From Angiostrongylus vasorum (Eukaryota; Nematoda; Chromadorea; Rhabditida; Metastrongylidae), in assembly GCA_018806985.1 (NCBI GenBank), contig JADANN010000434.1:558001-622000 (forward strand): DNA of 64,000 nucleotides, given 5' to 3'. The translations under genes and the position numbers were made by a program. The notes beneath the pieces were generated by a model. The model was given only the letters and a program-made list of their open reading frames with translations. It searched no databases and was not told where the DNA came from. Shown here piece by piece: positions 27,601 to 39,600 of the stretch (its first letter is position 1; each line of letters starts with the position of its first letter).

Positions 27601-30600
27601 TGCCCCATTGTGGCGGGCTGGGAAAGCGTTTTGTATATCGAAGTGCGACGAACAGAGAGGTCGCATCTTCAGAAGGGCTTTAAAAAGCTGTGAACGAGCT
27701 CAAGACTCCTATTCAGAAGGTGGAATAACAGTAAGTCAGTGCCAGGACCCGCTACCCTGCATACAACAAGGTCATTTGCTCAGAAATGGTCGGTGACATT
27801 AGAAATCCTATGCAGGGCTTTCAAGACCCTAGAGAAAAAAATCTTCCCTAATTAGCAAATGACCAGCCACATGAAATTGTGATGCCAAGTTCATGATTGT
27901 TCGTGATTTGCTAGAACACGGTTCGCTTAATTACTTAAGTAGGTAATATATAAATCTTCCCCTTTCCCAGTTTTCTTCTTCTTTCAGTCTTCCAAAAGAG
28001 AATAATTGGGAAAAGCACTCGAAGTCTCTCCACGAAGCTTTGAAGGAAGCAAAAAATTGCCGTAGGGGGTTGAAGTACAACAACATTACGGTATCACCAA
28101 AAAACGAGCCATTACTGCACCATGTGGGAGACATTCTCATAAAAAAGCGATAGTCACTCGCTCACCTTGAAAACAAAAATCTGGTCCACATTTCTGATTG
28201 TTGACAGGCGATGCGCAACGACAATGGTTGTTCGGCCCAGTTGAGCCTGTCGGATAGGAAATTTTAGGTTAAAAATGAAAATCTCGATCTAGCCTGCAAC
28301 GAAAAGAAATCTCCAAAGCATCTGCTCAATGTCAAAATTACTAAGCATAGTGCGCGAGAGTTTCTTTTAAGAGAATTATATTTATTGACGAAAGTCAACG
28401 CCACAAAAATCTAGTTTTAGTTAACATACAAATAGCGCTGAAAGAGCTAACCGAGAACGCTAAATTTGCAAAGACGGATGTTGTACATGTGAAACATACC
28501 CTCTCGAGTGCCTCTTGAACCATCGACTCCGACTCTGAGTCTAGTGCACTCGTAGCTTCGTCCAGTAGAAGAATACGTGGATTTTTTACAATCGCTCGTG
28601 CAATAGCTGGAGAATAAGACTGTTTTAGTAAAAAGATAAAGGATAAAGCTCTTGGCGTTGATCAATCCATGAGGGATGCGCCGTGCATTCGACTTCATTA
28701 AGTATCGTTGGAGGTGATTGAATGTATATCTGGCCTTTACAATGACTCGCGGTGGCCTACCGATGTATCGAGCCAGTGCTCCTATCCTCCCAGACAAGTC
28801 TGGTACTAATTTGCCGACCCAGAGGGATGGAAGGCTTGGTGGGCCATGGGAGCGGGGATCGATTCCACGTGTGCTGCAGCGCGCCTTCGACTACAGCGCT
28901 ACACGCTCCCTACTGTTTTACTAGCTTCTCAAAAAAACATTGATTAGCAAATGTTGCGGGAACTTCAGGAGGGATATTCGAGCTATGATTCAAACTAGCA
29001 AGATTTAAAACCTGAAGTATTCGATAAACTGCTTCGTAGCTTAATTTACCGATTAAATCATTAACTTACCAATTCGTTGCTTTTGTCCGCCACTGAGCTG
29101 AATTCCACGATCACCAACTCGAGTGCTATAGCCATCAGGAAGTTGTTTAATGAAACCGGACGCGTTTGCCTAAAATCACAGAGTGCAAAGCAATTCAACG
29201 ATAAAGGATAACAAGGATAAAGTTCTCGATGTTGACCAATCCCTTAAGGATGTGTCATGCATTATTAAATGAATATCTGGCCTTTACAATGACTCGCGGT
29301 GGCTTGCCGATGTATCAAGCCACTGATGTTATCCTCCTAAACAAGTCTGGATACTCATTTGCCAACCCCGGAGAAATGGAAAGCGCCAAGGGCGTGGAAA
29401 TCGATCTCATGTGTATTGCAGGGCGCCTCCGACCACTGCGCCACACGCGCCTATAATTAATGAAATTCGAGGATAGCTAATCAAAATCAAGCAAACTACC
29501 TTCCAACACATGATTTAATACCCCAAGTGATTTACAGAAGGAAAAACACTTGTACATAAGAACGAACTTTTAAGAAACCTCGTTGGCCCACATTATAACA
29601 ATATTTCCCACATTTGATTTGATGACGAAATGTAACCGAAACCTCTTATGATTTTCGTTGAAGCATCTGAATGAAATGAGACGGACAAAGAGAATGATTC
29701 ACGATGAAGTGCTAAACGAATGTATTGTATCACAACCACTGAATTTCCGATTCCAGTCAACGTTGTGTCGATCGGCAATCTTCGCTTCGGTGGACGGAAC
29801 TGATAGATTTCGGTGAATCATTCGTGGCTTACATTTGGGAGCTGATTTCGAAAAATACGAACACCAATGAGAAAGAAAGTCTTAAGGGAACGGACAAGTG
29901 TTCACAACATGAAATGATTCACCTGTTTTCTGTTTTAGTATAGTAATTATTACATATTATGAATTGCTGAAGGGCGCGTGTGGCACGGCGGTTGGAGGCG
30001 CCCTGCAATACACATTGGATCGATTCCTGCGCCCATGGCCCACTAAGCCTTCCATTCCTCCGGGGTCGGCAAATTGGTACCAAACTTGTTTGGGAGGATA
30101 GCAACACTGGCTCGACACATCGGTAGGCCACCGCGTGTCCTTGTTAAGGCCAGATATGCATTCAATCACCTCGAAGCGATGCTTAATGAAGTCGAATTCA
30201 TGGCGCATCCCAAAGGGATTGATCAAAGCCGAGAGCTTTACCCTTTATCCTTTTATGAATTGCTAAAACACTAGTCCTGCTCTTACAAGTCATTCTACTG
30301 CATTCCACATTATTAGAAGAAACGGATTTCAAAGCTTACCAGCTAAGCACCATTCATTCTATTAATGTAATGTGCGACCGACGACAAAGGTGGTATGAGG
30401 TTAAAACACCAGTTGAACCTATCCATAATAATTGCCTCAGAACATACATACTCAGAAAATTCATGTTTAATAGCGAATTCCACAAGTTGTTTAGAGATAG
30501 AACCGCTTTTCGACAGTATATCCCAGAAGGTCAAGACGATAGGGTCTCAAGTCATCCAAATTGTGTTCAAAGGTGGCGAACTTCGGTGTATGCCAGTACC

Positions 30601-33600
30601 GATCTCTCCATAACTGGAGATCTCGTGTAGTCCGCAGGAGCAAACTTATATATCATATGCCAGACTAAGGGAAGAATTTCTATACCCTTTTTCCAGGATA
30701 GAGAAATTGCAGAGAACTTACCTCTTGGCGAACTTCGGTGTATGCCAGTACCGATCTCTCCATAACTGGAGATCTCGTGTAGCGATCCGCAGGAGCAAAC
30801 TTATATATCATATGCCAGACTAAGGGAAGAATTTCTATACCCTTTTTTCCAGGATCGAGAAATTGCAGAGAACTTACCTCTATAAGAAGCATAGAAAAAG
30901 ACAACCCTAGAAGGTCATCGGCATCGGAGTAATATAACGGTGTTGTAGTGGAAAGGTAAGATGAACATTACCACGATGTGCACAGTTTTTAATAAGATAC
31001 CTTTCCCAACTCATCAATACTATAGGTGATTGGAAACTGCAACTAGGAAAAGTTCGTCGTGGACAGAGAGTCACTGAAGATTTATAGTGAACACGTTTGC
31101 GAGAGCTCGGTGGATGACTTCAAAATGGTGGTCTACTTGTGTTAGGTTGGAAATGGAATTGTTTCCATACGGTTAGATTCCTGGTTTCTTGAAGAAAGCG
31201 ATACCAATGGCGAGCCAAGAAAAGGGAGAATACGTGTAAGATGTTATACGGCAACATGACATTAGTACTGCGACTATGTTGCAAGACATGCTAAGTATGT
31301 GAGAACTAGATGCAGCTATTGAAGGAAGCTTTGCTGTTTAGAGCATTTCAATGCAGACCACAAAACGTACTTTTTTCAGTGAAACGTTCAGGTGTTAGAT
31401 GGTGGACAGCATTACTTACTTGGATACTTCGATGGCCAGTCTTCACTGGTTATAAGGAACCCAGCATAATTTCCATTTTTTGTAGTTTTCCTGGTCTAGC
31501 CGTTGCTGTTCCCTGGAATCACAGGGGTCAGCTTGGCTAAAGTCTGCCGTGGGTCTTAACCACCACAAATAGTCGCCGGCCTTTGTTGATCAGAGGGGGA
31601 GATTTACAACCATGCGACTAGTTTCATACCAGGACGGTGGTGAGTCCTAGTATTGGTTTACTCTTAGCTGGGCTTCCTAATAGAAATGCCGGACTCCTTC
31701 TCAGCTTGGGAGACCCTGCCAGGGATACGAACCCCCCTTGCTGTACATCGCTGGCCTACACCCAGGAACCATCATTTATGCAAGAAATGAAAGTTCTGTG
31801 CGAAATTGTAGATTGTAGATAGGATCTGCAAGTTGCATATAAAGTTCATCAATTCTAGGCAGACCTAGTAGATTTTTTTACACTCCCAAACCGTAAATTT
31901 CATATTATAAGTCAAAAATTCTTCAGCGAAACGTTTAAAATATCGGTAGAACATTAAGTTAGCAAGGCTTGATAACCCTTCTTAAATGTAAACTGCGGTG
32001 AAACCCACTGATGTACGCTTATTCTATGAATCTGACCCACTGAGAAAAAAGTTTCATCTATGGTTTACCATCTCATCATAGCGAAAAGCTGTCCCTAAAT
32101 GTCGAGCTTTAGTATTCCAGTGCAAAATAGAGGCATTTCTGCACCCACACTAGTTGCTAGTGTCTCTGTGATGGGTAAATTCTTCAAGGGCAACAGTCTA
32201 TAGTCGAGAAAACGAACTCGTCCCAAAAAAAATGTTATTTTTTTTGTTAATTTCTATATGTAGAGTACTGGTATTCCATGTTCTAGTAACTATTCACTCA
32301 AACTGCCACTATTTCTCCACATTACCGCACATTTCCTATGCTAACGATGTTTAACATTAAAGGCATTTATGCTTGCCTTCCAAAGCACTTCCTTAATTCC
32401 GCCGTAGTATGTGTCATCGCCACTGGCTTAGGATTTGCCTCGCATATGGTTAGAAAAGGCGTGCGTCACGCAGGCCACTGCGGCACACACGTGGAGTCGA
32501 TCCCCGCACCCATAGCTCGCCCACCAAGCCTTCCATCTTTCCGGGGTCGGCAAATTGGTACCAGCCTTGTCTGAGAGGATAGCAGCACTGGCTAGATACA
32601 TCGGTAGGCCACTGGGAGTCATTGTAAAGGCCAGATATGCATTCAATCACCTCCAACGATACTTAATGAAGTCGAATGCATGGCGCATCGCTCAAGGATT
32701 GGTCAACGCCGAGAGCTTTATTCTTTATCTTTTATGGTTCGAAAATGCTTGCAATTTCTTGATATGCCAACACTTAAATACTCAAAAGACTAATGACGGA
32801 GGTTCAGCAGTTCCCTTACATGTTAACATCTTCACTCGCACAAAAACATTAGTTGGGAAGGGGTTGCACCCACCCCAGAACGAAAACAACCATCCTTTTC
32901 GTCCGCGTATACATTGCTACAGCTTTCATATTCTTGCTTCTCCACTTCCCATCTCGAATTGTTGAGCAGTCCATCCATATAAGCAGCATTAATCGTTGCC
33001 GCATGGCCGCATGTTACGCATGTTACGTATGTCACTGTTCCGACAATAGTTATGCGCCAAAGTCAATATACTCCTACATGCGCTTTCTATAATGTTAAGC
33101 CCACTGTTCCGCTGTTATTGCATCCTATGCGAGACTCGTTTCTCACATTGTTTCAGCAGTCTATTGTGAAGTCTACTCTCCTATTTTAAAGGCAACTCCT
33201 TCACCTTTTATCCTCGGCTATTAATTCTGTTATCGCCCTATCGTTTATGCTCTTTGCATTGCTTGATACGGTAATGTCCCTATTGTCGTGTTAATGTTAT
33301 TGCTCTATATAAGGTTTGAATTACCCAAGGTTCAGACTTCCTTTGTGGCAACGGCGAAAGTCACGTGGCAAAATCATACGAACGGAGCATTCTGTTTCGA
33401 TCTAGTGATGAGTTGGTTCTAACAGCTGCCTCCAAAAACCATATTCAACTGAGCTAACTACTATATTTTCGTGAACTGGCCAAACTAATATGCATATATG
33501 AACAAGCAATCGGTCTAATGCAAAAGTCCAGAAAAAAGCTCTTGATGGTCAAAGTAAACCAATGAAGAAGAAATAGATTGGATACAATGCATTTCATCCA

Positions 33601-36600
33601 CTTTTCCTTCAACGCATGCATTGAATACAGTGCATAGCTTTGAATTATGTACTAACCGCTACGGGACTTATGAGGAAGCTGAAACATCTTAGTACACTTT
33701 TTTTTCTTTTTGTTCTTTTATGATACTTTCTCCACCTTCCTATCTTCCTCACCACCAACAGTCGCTGTAGCTTTACTAAAAAAGCTCTTTTTAAAGAACA
33801 TTTTTACATATTATTAGGGGTAGAGAATAGCTTTTCCGATCCAACACTTAGTACACTGGTCTGTTATAGATATGATGAGTTGAAAAACCACCATAGCGAA
33901 AGATGTTCCGCATGGTAAAACAAAAGATGGGAAAATAAGTGAGTTCGTATGAGCTCATATCGTCCGATCTGCCACCACATATGGACATAAGTCCACTTAC
34001 ATCGGACTCTAAGCGCGAAAGAACTCCTATAAGCGTAACATTAAACAATAATCCACATTCTCGTACTTCCTATCCTTTTTAAATTCTAGTTGAAATAAGA
34101 GAAAGCGCGAATGGTGCAGTGACAAAGAAGTCATCCCACAATAAGGCCTTAGTTTGACTCCCTACTGCGCCATCCAAGACCTCATTGTCTCAGAGTTTGG
34201 GAAAGTGCTTCAAAATTAATTGGGAAGCTACTTAAGAACCACAAAGCTTGGCGCCTGTGATGGAAACCTGGGAGCATGGCATTGCTATCGCAGAAATCTA
34301 AGGAGAATCTGTTCGACCAGCGTTCTGTGACATTCATAGCAAGGATGAAATCCTCAGGCAAAAACCGAAAGCACATGGAAATTCGAAGAATTTTGTAGAT
34401 GTAGAACCCGAGAAACCAGTCAAACGAAAGAATTAATATATGATGTCAACCCCATTTTCTCATCCACAAAGTTAGAAACTTACAAGTTGGCATGCCGCAT
34501 CTATTTCGGTAAGTGTCGCATCTTCATAGCCCATTTTAATGTTCTCGTATATTGTTCCATCGAAAAGAATAGGTTCCTGTAAAAAATCATACTAAACACA
34601 ATGAGTTTGCGAAAGTAATAGTCAACGGTGCGGGTTGAATACTGCTTAGAAACGCTGTGCAAAACACACGTGGTCAAGTTAGAGCAGAACAGGGCCAAAG
34701 AAGCCGCAATCCTTCCGGTGACATCAAATTGGTGCCTGACTCGTCTTCTAGGGAAAAACTCCCTTCTACCACAAATCTGGATGCGCTTGTGGGTGTGAAC
34801 TGTTCTTTTCGAGTTAACATGCAGTTCAACACATATTGGAAGGAAAGCGACGGCCAGAAACACTGTTAGAGAGAAGACAATTTTTTAAGGTATGTGCTAC
34901 ATCTTAAACATGCTAGGAAATAAAAAAGACTAGTAGTAACTAGAGAAATTGGAATCCCACGTGAGATACAAACATATAACTCTCAATATTAAGCATTCTA
35001 GAATGTCCCATCGCTACTCGTAACCTAACAGCGAAAGTAACTTCTTTTTTAGAGCAACATATTCCTCTCTGGTCGCCAAAGAAGATTTGAAAGGGTTTCT
35101 ATACGTGGAATCTGCTCCGATATTTGAAAGCCACGGCCTCATCTGATCACCCAACATCTTTAAAGGAAACAATACCTGACTAACTACGCCAATCTTGTCA
35201 CGTAGGCTATGGACGTTCAAATCGCGAACGTCAATATCGTCGATCATCACCTGGAAAATAGAAGTTCTCTGCTATAGAATTTTAGAAGTCTGCATGTGCT
35301 TTATTTGAAGGACGAAAAAACTTCTAGAAACGACTGCTTACTATTCCTTTCAAATGAACCAAAATTTCGTCTGATATTTCTATAAATACACCCACTTGGA
35401 GTTTTATCGGCTTATTTTTTTCATGTCTTATGCGGTTTTTTTTTGGCCCGGACTCAGGTCATTAGTATATTGTATAATATACAATATATACATCAAGGCG
35501 CGTGAGGCGCAGTGGTCGGAGGCGCACTGCAACGCACACGTGGAATCGATCCCCCACTCTCATGGCCCACCAAACCTTCCATCCTTCCGGGATCGGCAAG
35601 TTGGTACCAGAGGAGGATAGCAGCACTGGTTCGATACATCGGTAGGCCATCGCGAGTCAATGTGAAGGCCAGACATGAATTCAATCACGTCCAAACGATG
35701 TTTAATGAAGTCGAGTGCATGGCGCATCCCTCAGGGGATTGATCAACGCCGAGAGCGTTTTTTATATCGAGGCATAATTGATTAACCTCCCAACGGCTTA
35801 CCGCCTCATCGTGGCAGGAGGTGTTCCTGGGTGTCGGGCTGCGATGTACAACGGGGGGGGATTCATCCCCCGGCAGGGTCTCCCAAGCTGAGAAGGAGTC
35901 CGACGTCTCAATCAGGAAGCTAGCTAAGAGTAAACCAATACTAGGATGCACCACCGTCCTGGTATCAAAGTCGCATAGTGGCAAATCTCCCTCTGATCCA
36001 CAAGGGCTGCGACTGCCTGTGGTGGTCCTGGAGCAGACTTTGGCTAGGTTGACCTCAGGATTCCAGGGAACCACAATGGCTTAACCAGTAAATCTCCGAA
36101 AAATGGAGATTGTGCTGGGGCCCGCACAACCAGTGAGGACGGGCCATTCAAGTATCAAGTAAGTAAGTATAATTGATTAACTCCTATTTGGCATATGAAA
36201 TAACAACGGCGTGGGTAGCGCAATGTTTAAAAGTGCCCTGCATTCCACACTGCATCGTCCTCTGGTTCGATACTTTGTCTGGGAGAATAAAAACTGTAAC
36301 TTGATTCATTGGTACGTAACCGAAAGTCCTTTTACAAGCAAGATATGCATTTAATCACCACTTCGATTCTTGATGAAGCTCGATGGATGCCGCATCCCTC
36401 AGAGATTAATTAACGTCGAACGCTTTACCTTCTTTTAACCCTTTGTGAAATGAAATCCAGCCATAATATTCTTGCGGAATAAAGTTGTATTTGTTTTTTA
36501 CCTAAGCTTGAATAACTTATAAAGATCATTGAGTCGATTACGAGAAACTAATGAAGCACTTTGCCGAAAATTCGACAAAACACGACAGTTTTTTCCTTGC

Positions 36601-39600
36601 ATGGCGTTAAGTGGGCATATACTTTAGAGTAGAACGACTAAAGACAACATGAATTAGGATTGAATTCGAGGGATTACCCGTTTAAAATTGCTGCGTCAAT
36701 TTTCAACCGTTAACCATCGATATGACTTTCAAATCTAAGGTAATGGGCGCGTGTAGCGCAGTGGTTGGAGGCGCCACTGCGACGCACATGTGGAATCGAT
36801 CCCCGCACCCATGGCCCACAAAACTTCCATCCCTCCGGGGTCGGAAAATTGCTACCAGACTTGTCTGCGAGGATAGCAATTGGCCCGATACATTGGCAGA
36901 CCACCTCGAGTCATTGTAAAGGACAGATGTGCATTCAGTTACCTCCAACGACACTTAATGAAGTCGAATGCATGACGTATCCCTCAGGGGATTGATGAAC
37001 GGCGAGAGCTTTATCCTTTTATTTATCCTTTTGAGATAATAAGCAAGCGAAAGTTTGAAGAATTGCACAACAAGAGAGTTTATAAAGCAATGACTTTGAT
37101 TCTGAATGCTAGAAGAAATCACGGAACTTTCGCTCCTAGGCAGTAAAAACAGAAAGATTCGAGAGATGTTCTGCTGAGGAAGACACAACTCGATACGGAG
37201 GCGAAGATGCCACATCGAGACGAAGGAGAACGGTAGACTATCGACTCGGATCATCGGCTGTGATGAAGACGAAGACGTTGAAACAATAGCCGAATTAAAA
37301 TTATTTATTAAGCTCGTGTAAGCATAACAAAGGGGAGAAAACAGAAAGACTTCCAAGTCCCCAATATAGTTACTTATTTTCCCATTATTCACGTGGCCAT
37401 CCCATGCTTAAGAATATATTCCGTTCTTTTCTTGGAAAACACTGTCACTTCGGTTTGATCCTGTGCTTTAGCACATTAACATAGCTAATGGTCAGTGCAC
37501 TTCCTGGTCGGCGTTCACTAAAAAAAAAGCTGCAAGCGAAAAAAAAGGCTTTGAAGGAGACTGACGCTTTTAGCAAGTTGCTTATCCACAACTAAATCGC
37601 TTCGATGCGGTAATAGCAGAACTGCAGGAACGGAGAAACCTTGGCAAACAAAAAACTGGCCTTCATGTCACCCACAGATAACTCTGTTATATATGACACC
37701 TGGCATGACAACACCCAAAAAGGAGTCGGTGCCGATCCGAACGAAACTTCTTGGGATAAAATCGCAACCTCTATGACATATTATCGAAGGTGCCTGATGT
37801 CCAGAGCCAATAAATCAATACAGTTTAAAAATATGTCGAACTTCACATATAACTTAGTATAGTAACGAATGAAAGTGAACAGCATGCAAGAAGATAAAAA
37901 GCCGAAGAATGACGTACTAAGCAACAGTGAAGTTCGCCAAAGAGGAAACCCAAAATGGAAACTAGATGTTATATGCGTTATGGTATACTTATGCGTTCTC
38001 ATTTCAACACACGAAGGTCTTTGGATTTTCGTGTAAATTAGGCTGCTTTCTTGATTCTTCAAGATTCGGTTGACTTCATAAATGGCCTTGAATGCTGGTT
38101 GACAAGATTCTCTCTGGGACACTGCGATAGCTCTGCTAAGGCGTTACCATGTCACCGCAAGCAATCGGTTGTCTTTGTGTATCGGAGAAAGCTCATCCAG
38201 CCAAACTCTGGCACCAATTTCCCGATCCCAAAGCAATATGGAGGGGAAAGGTTTGGTTGACTCTGAGTGAGGTTGAACCAGTGACCTTGAAAAAAAGATA
38301 TGAAATAAATTATTCAGTCGTGGCAGGGGGGAACGAATAGTAAACAGAAATAAACCAATAAATTACCAACTGTTAAGAATAGCACAATTTTCACCTTTCC
38401 CTTGGTTGGATCGTAGAATCTGAGAAGCAGATTGATGATTGTTGATTTTCCACATCCGCTGCTACCCACTAGCGCGACTTTCTGACCAGCCGACACAGAG
38501 AGGGACACTCCTTTCAACACAGGAACAGACTTTCTGGACGGATATGAGAAGTGAACGTTTTTGAAACGAATCGTGCCTTTTAGATTATTCAAAACGATTC
38601 CATCGAGTGAATATGGATCGATTTCTGGACGCTGGAATAAAATGGCAATATACATTTTGTTAAAACTAATGCACCTAATAGTACTTTACAATGACATATG
38701 CAGTAAGTCTTACAGTGTTGATCACTCTAAGCAAACTACGTACAGCCCCCCTTGCAATCGAGATGGTACCAAGTTGTGGCAGACAGCCACCAAGGGCCGT
38801 TGAACCGGACATGACGGCGAAAAATACCTAAGTGTAACTTTCTCAGACGGTGCATCCTCTTCGTAAAGCGCAAACAAAGCTGGGCTTAAATTCGCTCTAT
38901 AAAATGTACATGATAGGTAATCAGAAGCAGAACACACCGTAAAAATAAATCCTCGGTCAATTTCTGGGTCGTTAACAATTAAAACACTGCCGTACCTAAA
39001 AAACGAACTTTGATTTTGAAACTGCTCAGTACCATTTTAGAGATCTTAGAAAATACAAGTTCCAAAGACGTTTACGCCGAGAAGAATCAAGCTCTATGGT
39101 ACCACTGTATTGTATGACAATTATGACTACACCTACCAAAAAGCTAACGCATACGAAACGTAAGTGCACAGTTGGCCAAATCCAACACCTACGCCCATAT
39201 AGAAATACTTGATCAAGCCCGTCTTTCGACTCTTCTCCAGTGACTCTTCAAACCTTAAAGGAAAGAATATGCCGTTCCTTATAGTAAGACCCCCAAAAAG
39301 GATCCTTAACCACCTCTTCAGTTCCCTTTTATGACCGCATAAAGCGTGTACAGTCCTTATTGATGATAATGTCTCTTCAACAATAGTTCCAGATACAGCG
39401 TAGGCTTCCTGTTCCACCTGTGTCCTAAAAGGAATACATCTGAATGCTAGCTATACCGTGTGAAGGAAAAACACAGACGATAAGGTTCTATATTAAAAAA
39501 ATACGTGGGCTAAAATTAAGGGCGCGTGTGGTGCAGTGGTCGGAAATGCCCTGCAATACACACAGGATAAATCCTTGCTCCCGTGGCTCACCAAGCCTTC

